NCBI RefSeq assembly: GCF_016839145.1
Contig: NZ_CP069303.1
Span: 3,038,001-3,102,000 of the forward strand
Direction of reading: 5' to 3'
Source of the DNA: Shinella sp. PSBB067
GTDB lineage: Bacteria > Pseudomonadota > Alphaproteobacteria > Rhizobiales > Rhizobiaceae
Length of the DNA stretch: 64,000 bases
Shown: positions 36,401-43,929 of the stretch, piece by piece
Layout of the letters: every line of letters begins with the position of its first letter
Numbering within the stretch: the first letter of the stretch is position 1
The notes under the pieces: model-generated
Told to the model about the DNA's origin: nothing
The model's input: only the letters and a program-made list of their open reading frames with translations
The model's database searches: none
Made by a program: the position numbers and the translations under genes

Positions 36401-39104
36401 AGGCGACCGGCAGGAATGCGGGAAGGATGATCGAGGAAGCGATCAGCAGCGCTCCCGTCACGCCCGCCTGCAGCGGCATCGCGCAACAGGCCGCAAGGGC
36501 CGCGAAGGTCGACGGCGCGATCAGGGCGCGGCGCAGGTTGTCCAGCATCTTCCAGCGGCCGAGGGCGGGAAGCGCCCGCCGCCCGAAGATCCAGGGCAGC
36601 AACTGCCAGTCGCCGCGGGTCCATCGGTGCTGGCGCCGTGCGGCGACGTCGTAGCGCGCCGGAAAATCGTCGACCACCTCGACGTCGGAGGCAAGCCCCG
36701 CCCGCGCGAACGTGCCCTCGAAGAGATCGTGGCTGAGAAGGGTGTTTTCCGGAATGCGCCCGGCAAGCGCCGCCTCGAAGGCATCGACGTCATAGATGCC
36801 CTTGCCGGTATAGGAACCTTCGCCGAACAGGTCCTGATAGACGTCGGAGACGGCCGCCGCATAGGGATTCATGCCGCCGGGCGCGGAAAAGACCCGCTGG
36901 TAGAGCGAGCCTTCGCGGCCGATCGGAAGCGAGGGGGTGACGCGCGGCTGGATGATCGCATAGCCATCGACCACCCGCTGCTTTCCGGCGTCGAAACGCG
37001 GCCGGTTGAGAGGGTGCGCCATCTTGCCGATCAGCCGCAGGACCGTGTCGCGCGGCAGTTTCGTATCCGCGTCGAGGGTGATGACATAGCGCACGTCCGG
37101 CGGCACCACGGGCGGTTTTCCCGCGACCGCCATGAAGCTGGTGTCTGTGGCGCCGCGCAGCAGGCGGTTGAGCTCGTGCAGCTTGCCGCGCTTGCGCTCC
37201 CAGCCCATCCAGACATTCTCGCCGGCATTGAACCGGCGCTTGCGGTGCAGCAGCAGGAAGCGGTCGCCGGCCGGACCCGGGCCGTGCCGGCGGTTGAGGT
37301 CGGCCATCGCCTCGACGGCGAGCGCAAGAAGCGCGTCATCGCCCTCCACGGTCTCCTGCGGCGCATCCCTTCCGTCGGTCAGCAAGGCGAAGCTCAGGTC
37401 GCCGCCCGCGCCCGAGAGATGATGAACCTCCAGCCGCTCGATCTGCTCCAGCAGGTCGGCACGGTTGCTCAAGAGCGTCGGCACGACGACGAGCGTGCGA
37501 GACGAGGGCGGGACGCCCTGCGCAAGCTCCAGCCCCGGCAACCCGGTCGCGCCATGGCTCCAGCTCACGAAGCGGTTGACGAGGGCCGTCGCGATATCGC
37601 TCGCCGGCAGGAGCGCCAGGATGGCGAAGACGACCATGCCGGGCGCGGAGAGGCCGGCGATGGACAGCAGCCATAGCGCGAGCGCCAGAAGCATCGCCGT
37701 CACGAGGCCGATCGCCCCGACATAGCCGACGATGCCCGTGCGCGCCGCCAGCCGCCCGGCCATCCGGCGCCGGGGCGGGCGGAACCCGACCGTGCGCTCG
37801 AAGTCCGGCCGCCCTTCCGCGATCAGGTGGTAGCCCGTATCGCCGATGCGTTGGGCTTGCGAGGCGGTATCCCCCGCGACCGGTGCGGCCTGCGCCGCCT
37901 TCACCGCTTCCCCGGCGATGTCGAGTTCCGAGAGGGCCGAGCCCCGGGCGAGGTCCTCGATGGCGCTGCGATAGAGATTGCGCGTGGCGAAATCCATAAG
38001 GGCGAAGCTGCCGTCGGTCGACAGGCGGGCATCGACGAGGCTGACCTCCTCAAAAAGATCCGACCAGTCGACATCGCTGATCAGCCGCATACTGGTGATG
38101 ATGTTCCTGATGGTGACGTTGGAGGCGCCCTGGCGCTGCTGGGCGTGCCGCACCACGGCCTCGACCGAACTCTCCTGCCTTGCCAGCCGCGCCTCCAGCC
38201 AGCCATGAGCCGGCGTCGTGCTCGGGTCCTGGTCGCGCAGTCGCTTGGCGAGCTGGGCCGCGAAGAGGTCCGGCAGGGGCTCGGCGGAGACCTTCTGAAG
38301 CGCGCCATCGCGGGTGTCGGCCGCCAGCAGGCGGTCGGCCAGCGCATCCGCCTCCGCACGCATGCGGCGCCCGGCGGTGATCTGGTCGGCAAGCCGGCGC
38401 AGGTTCTCGACGAGCACGATGCGCAAGGTGATCGCCACCGCCCACAATTCCCCGATCGTCAGGGGCTGGACCTTTTGATAGGCGGCGATGAAGCGAACGA
38501 GCGTTTCGGGATCGAAGTGGCTGTCGGTGTGCGCGACGAAGGCCCATGCGATACCGAACACGCGTGGATATCCCGCGAAAGGGCCTTCGGCGAGCTTGGG
38601 CAATTGCCTGTAGTAGTTGGGCGGCAGATCGTCGTGAATCTCGCGGATCTGCTCTTCGACCAGATGGTAGTTGTCGAGCAGCCATTCCGCCGCCGGCACG
38701 ACGCCGCGCTCGTTTTCCACCTCCAGGGCGCTGGCGCGATAGGCGGCGAGCAGCACGGCCGCGTTGCTCTTCAGGCGCTTGTGCAGGGATTGGACGGATG
38801 GCGGCCGCCGCGTCACCGGTTGGGCCAGAGCGAGGGTTGCGGCATGCAGCTCGAGCCTTTCGATGCCGAACAGTTCCTCCCGCACCGGCGCAGGATCGTT
38901 CCACGGCCCGCCCGACGTCCGGCGGAAACCGAAGCCGGACGATGGAATGTCACCCTCGCCTTCCCCGCGCGCAACCGCTTGCGGCTCCGATACCGGCTTG
39001 GAACCCACCTCGGGACGGAGGGGCCGTTCGATAACCGTTCGTTCGGCAACGGCGGTTTCCGCGTTGCCGATGTCTTCCACGCCACGCTTTTGGCCTTTGG
39101 CCAT
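30480..39104 (-). CDS. ndvB: Cyclic beta-1,2-glucan synthase
   Basis: A giant inner-membrane enzyme of about 2,874 residues (ChvB/NdvB/Cgs, usually about 2,830) that starts, extends, cyclises and controls the size of cyclic beta-1,2-glucans from UDP-glucose. The glycosyltransferase part has YVITLDADTKLPRDTV near residue 680 and QHRWTRGDWQLLPW near 828, the DxD and Q/RxxRW-type motifs. Membrane helices cluster near 475-520, 865-930 and 1010-1045. The C-terminal half has the GH94 phosphorylase-like modules, with MGTGDWNDGMNRVG near 2555 holding the acidic residue. The ATG at 39104 has AAGGA six bases upstream (39110 is an alternative). No ndvA exporter is adjacent, but a different ABC protein lies nearby. 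Confidence 0.93.
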   Translation of the reverse strand: MAKGQKRGVEDIGNAETAVAERTVIERPLRPEVGSKPVSEPQAVARGEGEGDIPSSGFGFRRTSGGPWNDPAPVREELFGIERLELHAATLALAQPVTRRPPSVQSLHKRLKSNAAVLLAAYRASALEVENERGVVPAAEWLLDNYHLVEEQIREIHDDLPPNYYRQLPKLAEGPFAGYPRVFGIAWAFVAHTDSHFDPETLVRFIAAYQKVQPLTIGELWAVAITLRIVLVENLRRLADQITAGRRMRAEADALADRLLAADTRDGALQKVSAEPLPDLFAAQLAKRLRDQDPSTTPAHGWLEARLARQESSVEAVVRHAQQRQGASNVTIRNIITSMRLISDVDWSDLFEEVSLVDARLSTDGSFALMDFATRNLYRSAIEDLARGSALSELDIAGEAVKAAQAAPVAGDTASQAQRIGDTGYHLIAEGRPDFERTVGFRPPRRRMAGRLAARTGIVGYVGAIGLVTAMLLALALWLLSIAGLSAPGMVVFAILALLPASDIATALVNRFVSWSHGATGLPGLELAQGVPPSSRTLVVVPTLLSNRADLLEQIERLEVHHLSGAGGDLSFALLTDGRDAPQETVEGDDALLALAVEAMADLNRRHGPGPAGDRFLLLHRKRRFNAGENVWMGWERKRGKLHELNRLLRGATDTSFMAVAGKPPVVPPDVRYVITLDADTKLPRDTVLRLIGKMAHPLNRPRFDAGKQRVVDGYAIIQPRVTPSLPIGREGSLYQRVFSAPGGMNPYAAAVSDVYQDLFGEGSYTGKGIYDVDAFEAALAGRIPENTLLSHDLFEGTFARAGLASDVEVVDDFPARYDVAARRQHRWTRGDWQLLPWIFGRRALPALGRWKMLDNLRRALIAPSTFAALAACCAMPLQAGVTGALLIASSIILPAFLPVAFAILPRRSGLQLSSHAIRLAGDMKLAAMQAGLGLAFLPDQAWRNCDAVLRTAGRLLVTRRKLLEWTTAATSGNRTRLTLAGFYRDMAGGTVAALAVLAAAVAFSPASWPLALLLALVWLAAPAIALWVSRSPTARPGRALSNADAAELRLVARRTWRFFETFVTPLENMLPPDNFQETPLPAIAHRTSPTNIGLYLLSTVAARDFGWVGTLEALERLEACFSTLKRLDRFNGHFFNWYDTRDLRTLAPPYVSSVDSGNLAGHLIALANACEEWAEVPPAEDGQGFADTLALARMALADMPGNSGAGLTALLEEVETLAGGPQSIEAATPALTRLLDKALKLAEQAGPADGGTAAGLAFWLGALGRSVTQAARDRQAFRNDAASLKNRLRALADTARTMALDMDFAFLFDPDRKLLSIGYSLADNGLDSNCYDLLASEARLASFFAIAKGDIGTRHWFRLGRAATPLGSGSALISWSGSMFEYLMPSLVMRAPAGSLLDDTNRQIVARQEAYGRSRHVPWGISESAFNARDMEFTYQYSNFGVPGLGLKRGLSGNMVVAPYATGLAAMVDPHAALDNYRHLETLGALGVHGFYEALDFTRARLPEGARVEIIRSYMAHHQGMTIVAIAVLLQDGRMRARFHREPMIMASELLLSERMPRDVAIARPRAEEVKASAGISLNPAPSVRRLSLPVAGAPVTHLLSNGRYAVMLTGSGGGYSRWRDIAVTRWREDATRDDCGAFIFLRDMQTGTVFSPALPAAGDKADASVVFGEDHAQYIRHDETLTTEMDVIVSGEDDGEVRRICFTNSGRRAREIELTSYAELVLATPATDNAHPAFAKMFVETEHLAEYGALIATRRRRTPSEREIWAAHFAVVEGDAIADPQYESDRARFLGRGRSIATAAAIHGGQALSNTAGTVLDPIFALRRSVRVPPGKVARVAFWTVVAGSREELLERIDKHHDRSAFERAKTLAWTQAQVQLHHLDMDLEEAADFQRLAAPILYADARFRPVSDAILAGAGPQSGLWPYGISGDLPIVLLRIDDVEDLPQLRQMLRAHEYWRIKRLAVDLVIVNERAASYVQDLQNAVEAAVRSSQSRPRFGDMPAQGAVHVLRADFLNQETKNLLNATARVVLPAHRGLIAEQLDRLSVGAGHSALPLPQRPSARPSAEMVARPDDLEFFNGLGGFGKDGTEYVTVLENGATTPMPWINVIANPAFGFQVSSDGSAYSWSENSRENQITQWSNDPVGDPSGEALYIRDEETLELWSPTAQPIRDEGRYVARHGFGYSRFGHLAHGIESELLSYVPLADPVRISRLTLTNHTSRPRRLSVTSYAEWVLGTLRGASAPFIATSIDAATGAIFARNRWGMDFPGRVAFADLGGRQTAWTADRVEFLGRNGSSARPAALARKLPLGAKVGAGLDPCAALQCVIELEAGESIEIVSFLGEAASAEEAGALIARYRAADLDAVLADVTVHWQTLLQTVQVRTPDRAMDIMLNGWLLYQTLACRIWARSAFYQASGAYGFRDQLQDGMALAFARPEEARAHILRAAGRQFAEGDMQHWWLPHSGAGVRTRISDDRVWLAFAAATYVGTAGDAAVLDAVVPFLDGPVLGDGEHDAFFQPVPSGETASLFEHCARGLDQAVALTGRHGLPLMGTGDWNDGMNRVGEGGGGESVWLGWLLIRTIDLFAPLAEGRDPERAARWKAHAARLKASIEHDAWDGAWYRRATFDDGSWLGSKDNDECRIDSIAQSWAVLSGAADPARAAAAMASLESHLIRKEDGLALLFTPPFDATPRDPGYIKGYPPGLRENGGQYSHAAIWAILAFARLGEGDKARDLFALLNPINHSGTPEAALRYKVEPYVVAADVYSVAPHVGRGGWTWYTGSAAWMYRAGIEGILGLRREGGVLVMDPYLPQSWPQVEVTIRMGDTRYDIHVGRALDRPDGLPSAMLDGSSLPYAGGPIRLPMDGRGHVLVVTE

Positions 39105-39209
39105 AATCATTCCTTTGCCCGAAGGCGGCCGAGCAGCCGGCCGGGCGAAACCCGGCAATCGTTTGGGATGTGAATGGTCGCCGAGGCTTCGCCACGGTGT
39201 CCGGCGTTC

Positions 39210-39461
39210 TCAGCCGAAATCGGCACGCGTCAGGACATAGACCGGCTTGCGGGCGGCGGAATAGGCGCGACGGGCGGCCGTGTTGATGGCGACCCGGGCG
39301 GCATCGAAGGCCTTGAGGTAGCCCGCTTCGGACGTCGCCGCCGGGAAGAGATCCGCCGCCGCGAAGAAGGGAATTTCGAACACGCCGTCATGACCGATGA
39401 AGCGGATGCGCTTGCCAGCCTCTTCGTAGCTCCTGCTCGGGTTTGGAAAACTGAGAGTCAT
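39210..39461 (-). CDS. DUF1488 family protein
   Basis: An 83-residue protein beginning TLSFPNPSRSYEEAGKRIRF, then GHDGVFEIPFFAAADLFP, the pattern of the DUF1488 family common in Alphaproteobacteria. GAGGAA precedes the ATG at 39461 at seven bases, while the longer frame has no such site. It ends about 105 bp before the glucan synthase start on the same strand, so the two may be cotranscribed. Function unknown. Confidence 0.8.
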   Translation of the reverse strand: MTLSFPNPSRSYEEAGKRIRFIGHDGVFEIPFFAAADLFPAATSEAGYLKAFDAARVAINTAARRAYSAARKPVYVLTRADFG

Positions 39462-39874
39462 GGAAAGTTCCTCGCGGTGGGCGGCTGCCTCTTCGATGCG
39501 AAGCCGCCATGGGCCCCGTAAATATTCTCGTCGGCGCCCTAAAAAAATGTCAGATATTTTCCCGAGAACCTGATGCAGATGGCATCGGATTCCTGTCAAT
39601 CAAAGAAGAAATGAAACTCACGACTGTAAATTTTCATCGACAGCTCGCCGGTTCACGTGCTTTCTGATCAAGATCATCATAGCATTGAAAATAGAATCCT
39701 GACGTTTTATTTTACGGCGGAAAATCAGCGCGAAAAATCAAAGAAAATCCATTAATTTCATTTGCTTTCTGCGAGTTAAGGCGCACAATGGAACTATCCG
39801 GATTGCCATTGGCTCCAGGTCCGAGCGCGGGCCCTTATCGATCCCGATAATCATCGATTATAGGGAGTAAAGTC
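39462..39874. other. AT-rich intergenic region
   Basis: No gene in 413 bp. The sequence is much richer in A and T than its surroundings and should hold divergent promoters for DUF1488 and the 113-residue protein. No clear operator or RNA gene was recognised. Confidence 0.5.
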
Positions 39875-40216
39875 ATGTCATTCAGTCTGAACATCGAAAA
39901 AGCGAAGCCCTACATGGTGGGTTTCGTTCTCGGCCTCGTGGCCGCGCCGCTCATCGCCTTCAATGCCGGATGGGTTTCGACCACCAGTGCACGCGCCGAG
40001 GCGGTGAGAACCGCTCGTGTAGAGACCCTTGCAGGCATATGTTCCGCCACGGCCGGCCGCATCGCCACGGCCAGCAGCACCGATCTGGCGACCTACAAGG
40101 GATACGAAAACCGTACGAAGCGGGACGAACTCGTCGCCGCCGCGATGGCCGATATCCAGGTGCCGGCAGATCTCTTGAGCAAGGTCACCTTCGATTGCGG
40201 GCGCACATTGTCCTGA
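39875..40216 (+). CDS. Small membrane-anchored or exported protein, unknown
   Basis: A 113-residue protein with one hydrophobic segment at residues about 14-32 (YMVGFVLGLVAAPLIAFNAG) after a basic N-terminus, followed by a polar tail with two Cys (GICSATA and FDCGRTL) that could pair in the periplasm. TAGGGAG lies before the ATG. I do not recognise the family. It is isolated, next to an insertion-sequence remnant. Confidence 0.65.
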   Translation: MSFSLNIEKAKPYMVGFVLGLVAAPLIAFNAGWVSTTSARAEAVRTARVETLAGICSATAGRIATASSTDLATYKGYENRTKRDELVAAAMADIQVPADLLSKVTFDCGRTLS

Positions 40217-40298
40217 CGAGCGCTGAACGCCGTTCGCCAGATCCACGCCTGCCGGTGCAACTTGAATAGCTCCTAGATTTGTAAACGCCTTCTTTCTT

Positions 40299-40537
40299 AA
40301 TTTTGATCCGGTCGCGGAGGTTTCGCAGCGGCTAGGGGTGGGCCAGCATTCGCTCCACGAGTGGAGGAGGAAGTTTGCTGCCTCAACGCCAGGGGCCGCG
40401 ACGAGGCCGAGGAGATCAAGCGGCTGAAGAAAGCACTGGCTCACATTACCGCGGGGCGGGAAATCCTAAAAAAAGCAGCCGCGTATTTTGCCGACCACGA
40501 TGTGCCCGGGGCACCATGCCGTGGAGATTGGTATTAA
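40299..40537 (+). pseudogene. IS3 family transposase OrfA remnant, frameshifted
   Basis: Two adjacent frames give typical IS3 OrfA sequence. The first (from 40305) reads DPVAEVSQRLGVGQHSLHEW then RRKFAAST, the helix-turn-helix part. The second reads EEIKRLKKALAHITAGREIL then KKAAAYFADHDV, the leucine-zipper part that precedes OrfB. A frameshift near 40380 joins them, the N-terminus is cut off, and no orfB follows; the frame stops at 40537. It is a dead fragment, evidence of past transposition. Confidence 0.8.
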
Positions 40538-40850
40538 GCCACTCGCGCGCGCAACCTACTCATATGTCTTCGCCAAGTGGACAGGACATTCCTAACCGGA
40601 CACAAACTCAGCATTTGTCCCGAGAAGATAGAGCCAATATTCATGGCGTGAAATCGAGCATTATGCCGCTCGCTTCACCCAAATCGACATGCTCGACAAA
40701 TCTCTGCGCCACACAGCACTTATAATAACTGACGGCATGCTCGTCGTAGCAACACCGCGTATTGCTCGCGTAAGAGTATCCCCTCTTCCTTGTCAAGCAT
40801 TTCGGATGTATCTTACCGCTAGCTAAAGTTCGCAATAAGGGAGAGCCCGC
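40538..40850. other. Intergenic region after IS remnant
   Basis: No gene is supported. A 98-residue minus-strand frame at 40641-40937 was considered and rejected. The sequence around 40740-40850 precedes the secreted protein gene and probably carries its promoter. Confidence 0.45.
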
Positions 40851-41306
40851 ATGATTGCTTATTTCGAACTGAAACGAACCGTTCTCACTCTGGCGCTTGC
40901 AGCGCTTTTGAGCACGCCGGCGACGGCATCCGAACAAGATGAAGACGCCTTGACCGCCGCTGCCCTCGGCCTCGTCGAGGCGCGGGTCAGCGAGCTTGGA
41001 TTGCGCGACCCGGCCATCAATCTGGTGTTCGGCGATCTAACCGGCACCGGCACGGCCGACGCGATTGCCTTTGTCTCTCACACATCTGGCGGAAGCAGTG
41101 AAATGCTGACGACGTGGATTCTGCGGCAGACGGGCGGAACCTACGCAATCGGGCGGGAAGTAAGCAACGAGGAGCTGTTCGGATTCGACCCCCGGAACCT
41201 GCAGTTCTCCCCAGGTCGCCTTTCGGTGACGATGACCGTGCCGCAGGCTAATGACCCGCATTGTTGTCCGACGGGGACGCGGACGTTCACTATCGAAGTG
41301 GAATAG
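40851..41306 (+). CDS. Secreted hypothetical protein
   Basis: A 151-residue protein with a signal peptide (hydrophobic LTLALAALLSTPATA, cleavage near residue 27). The mature part contains NLVFGDLTGTGTADAIAFV, which resembles an FG-GAP-like or calcium-binding loop, and DPHCCPTGTRTF with adjacent Cys. AAGGGAGAG precedes the ATG. The CCP/TGT ending resembles the LppP/LprE-type lipoprotein family only loosely. Function unknown. Confidence 0.65.
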   Translation: MIAYFELKRTVLTLALAALLSTPATASEQDEDALTAAALGLVEARVSELGLRDPAINLVFGDLTGTGTADAIAFVSHTSGGSSEMLTTWILRQTGGTYAIGREVSNEELFGFDPRNLQFSPGRLSVTMTVPQANDPHCCPTGTRTFTIEVE

Positions 41307-41618
41307 GGGCTCAATCGAGATGAGCGACCTATTTGTTCCCTTCGTCCTTTCATCTGCGGTCTCGATGAATTCGTTAGCGTCCATCCTCCTGCCCCGGCGC
41401 AGGTTCTAGATGTTCCTCTCACCGACCACGGTGGGGCGATCAGGCGGCCTGGTGCGCCAACAGCACCGCCATCGCCCTCCACTCGCTGTCCGCGCCGGCC
41501 CCGGAACAGGCATCGGAAGCGTGATGAAACCCCACGACAGACACAGTTTCCACATGCAACGATCGTCACGCATCGGTCGCGGTATTTTACGGCCCTTCAA
41601 AATGAAAGGGATGCGCGC
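41307..41618. other. Intergenic region
   Basis: No gene is supported in about 310 bp. Short frames on both strands (for example 41410-41622, plus) lack recognisable content or a good ribosome site. Confidence 0.45.
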
Positions 41619-41705
41619 ATGATGGGCGGCTCAAGTCACTTGCCGGCGAGAATTTACAGCGGATCATGCCGTTTCGCATTGTCCCTGCGGGACACAAGAG
41701 CGCGA

Positions 41706-43679
41706 ATGCGGCATGCAGTTGGTATTGTTTTTTTACTGGGCGCCGGCCTGACCGGAGTTGCGGTTGCCGAGCCGCAATTTGCCGGGCACTGGACGGGCAC
41801 CTATCGCTGCCAGGGCCAGCCCGAGGCGAAGATGGCGCTGGAAATCGCCCCTTCGGAACGCCCGCTGCACGAAGGTGTGTTCACCTTCGACGCGGCCGGG
41901 GTCAAGGGCAGCTATACCGTTACAGGACGCGCGCAGTCCAATGGGCAGTTCACAATCGTGGCCAGGACCTGGGTTGACCAACCGGAAGGGTTCAGGGCAT
42001 TGGGGCTGCGCGGACGGATCGGCAGTGACGGGCAATCGATGGATGGCTCGCTGCAGGGCTGCCCAAATGGAAACTTCGTGGCCACGCGTCTGCCGTCAGC
42101 AGGCAAGGTGGCATCCCAGGTACAGCCGATGCGCTTGCCGGAAGGCGACGCGACGCCTCCGGTATCGTTTGGCGGAGCCATCGGTGGTGCGTTGGCAGAA
42201 GCAACCTCTGCCGAAGCGCAATGTCGCGCATTGGCCGGCTGGTACGCCCCGGCCATCGGGCCGCGCAGATTCGACGGCATGCCTTCGCACCAGATCATAG
42301 AGGCCATTGCTCCGCTGTTTGTTGACGAAACGTTCGAACCGGTCTTCGGAATACCCGTCACGCTTCTCGACGAGACAGAAAGCCGGGCGGTTGGCCACTT
42401 CATCAAACAGACCTGCTATGGCACCTTGGGTATGGAGCCTTACCGCAACGTTTTTTCCGATGTGTTCCGTTCGCCCGCCTATGTGGGACGCATTACCGCT
42501 ATCCATGAGCGCCAGGCTGAAGCTGCACGATGGGCCGCCGCGACACGTGAAGAACTGGCCGGCATTCGCATTGCCGGCGCCGATGCGCTTGAGAAGCTAC
42601 GTGTGGTCGATACCGGCATCGCTCGCTCGCGCCTGCCGGACGAAGCGACCGCGCCGTTGCGCGCCGAAGCAGCCGCCTTGCGCGTCGAACTTGAGACCGC
42701 CGCCCGAAATGCGAAGACCGCGAGCCTCATCGCAGATCTGCGCAACGTGGGCGAAAATCTTGACCAAGGTCATCTCGGCACGGCGCTGCGCGTCGCCGAC
42801 CAAGCCCGGGCCTCCGATCTTACACCCGAGCAGATCACGCAAGTTGTCGATGCAGCGCGGCATAAGGCCGCTGCAATCCTGGAACCAAGGCTGATCGCCG
42901 CAGCCGGGCTGGCTACGGACCTGCCGGCCAGCCTCGACGGGTTGAAACAGGCGCGCGCAGCCCTGCGTCCCTTCGAGCAGTATCGTGCCAGCATGGACAA
43001 AACCTTCGGCTCCATCGACCCCGACGGCACCTTGGCACCGCTTTATCGCCGAATTCGCGACTTGGAGTCCGACCGGGCGGTACTTGCCGAACTGCAAACG
43101 GCGCTTTCCGAAGCAGCGCAGGGCGAACGCCCGCGCGAGGCGGTCGAGACGCTTGGCGCGCAAGTGTCCGGTCCCAACGGATGGAGCGCCGGCATCGGGG
43201 CTCTGGTTAGCGCCGCGCGCGATCAGGCGGAAATAGCCGCCGTCTTGGTCGAAGATCGTTCGACGAACCCGGACCCAGCAGAACCGACGGCACGTGAGAT
43301 CGCGGCCTTTGCCCTTCAGCGCGTACGCACTGCGTCGGCGCGGATGGCGGATATGGAAAGCGCGTGCACCTCTGGCCGCATCACCGATCCCGTAGCTGCG
43401 ATGGCCTGCCTGGCGAATCCGGCTGTCTGGACCGGCCAGACGGGGTCGGGCGCAACGCTGCTTCGTGTCACCAAGCTTGGCTGCGTGCCAGAGCATGCCC
43501 AAGCACAATATCGTTGTACCTTCGTGCAGGAAATCCGCATTGATATCGCTGGTGGAGAAGCATTTGGCGCTGGCCGTTGGAGCGATCTTTCGCAGCAACT
43601 CTCTAGCGGCGAGGCCGTCGACGCGCGCTTCATCCGCGCCGCCTCCGGTTGGAGCATCGTCTGGGGCGACTTGCGCTAG
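41706..43679 (+). CDS. Large secreted hypothetical protein
   Basis: About 657 residues from the ATG at 41706, which begins a clean signal peptide (RHAVGIVFLLGAGLTGVAVA). The frame is open from 41619, where an AAGGG lies ahead of another ATG; that start would add 29 residues. Residues after the signal show FAGHWTGTYRCQGQPEAKMA, an extracellular-like beta domain. The middle (about 250-520) is Ala/Arg/Glu-rich and likely helical or coiled-coil. A pair GTYRC and AQYRCTFVQEIRIDI brackets it. I do not recognise the family. Confidence 0.65.
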   Translation: MRHAVGIVFLLGAGLTGVAVAEPQFAGHWTGTYRCQGQPEAKMALEIAPSERPLHEGVFTFDAAGVKGSYTVTGRAQSNGQFTIVARTWVDQPEGFRALGLRGRIGSDGQSMDGSLQGCPNGNFVATRLPSAGKVASQVQPMRLPEGDATPPVSFGGAIGGALAEATSAEAQCRALAGWYAPAIGPRRFDGMPSHQIIEAIAPLFVDETFEPVFGIPVTLLDETESRAVGHFIKQTCYGTLGMEPYRNVFSDVFRSPAYVGRITAIHERQAEAARWAAATREELAGIRIAGADALEKLRVVDTGIARSRLPDEATAPLRAEAAALRVELETAARNAKTASLIADLRNVGENLDQGHLGTALRVADQARASDLTPEQITQVVDAARHKAAAILEPRLIAAAGLATDLPASLDGLKQARAALRPFEQYRASMDKTFGSIDPDGTLAPLYRRIRDLESDRAVLAELQTALSEAAQGERPREAVETLGAQVSGPNGWSAGIGALVSAARDQAEIAAVLVEDRSTNPDPAEPTAREIAAFALQRVRTASARMADMESACTSGRITDPVAAMACLANPAVWTGQTGSGATLLRVTKLGCVPEHAQAQYRCTFVQEIRIDIAGGEAFGAGRWSDLSQQLSSGEAVDARFIRAASGWSIVWGDLR

Positions 43680-43929
43680 CTGCTGGCGATCGTCTGGAAC
43701 GGATGAATGATCGGGCGCCGGCCAGTTCGCAAACCCAAGCCATACTCCTCTGATCTTTTTTGCACTCTCATCAACAAGTGCAGAGATAGGTCAGGTTCCG
43801 GTGGCATGGAAGACCCACCAAATGGCAAGCCTTCTCGATCCTATTCAGCGAAGCTGCGTATCTTTTGGTCCAATCATATTCTTTTTCTGCGATCGGATTT
43901 CGAACGAAACCACAACTGACTAGACGTGG

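Noticed and set aside
33003..37676. 1,557-residue open frame on the plus strand
   Set aside because: It lies entirely antisense to the cyclic glucan synthase, is rich in Arg, Gly, Glu and His as expected for shadow frames in GC-rich genes, and has no domain.
39780..39830. EcfG-type promoter (GGAAC-N16/17-GTT) before the 113-residue protein
   Set aside because: GGAAC is present near 39789 but the GTT element is missing at the right spacing.
40641..40937. 98-residue minus-strand frame
   Set aside because: No ribosome site, no recognisable content, and it overlaps the start of a better supported secreted protein gene.
43682..43929. Small plus-strand frame 43707-43919
   Set aside because: Short, basic and Ser-rich without ribosome site or family likeness; treated as non-coding between convergent genes.
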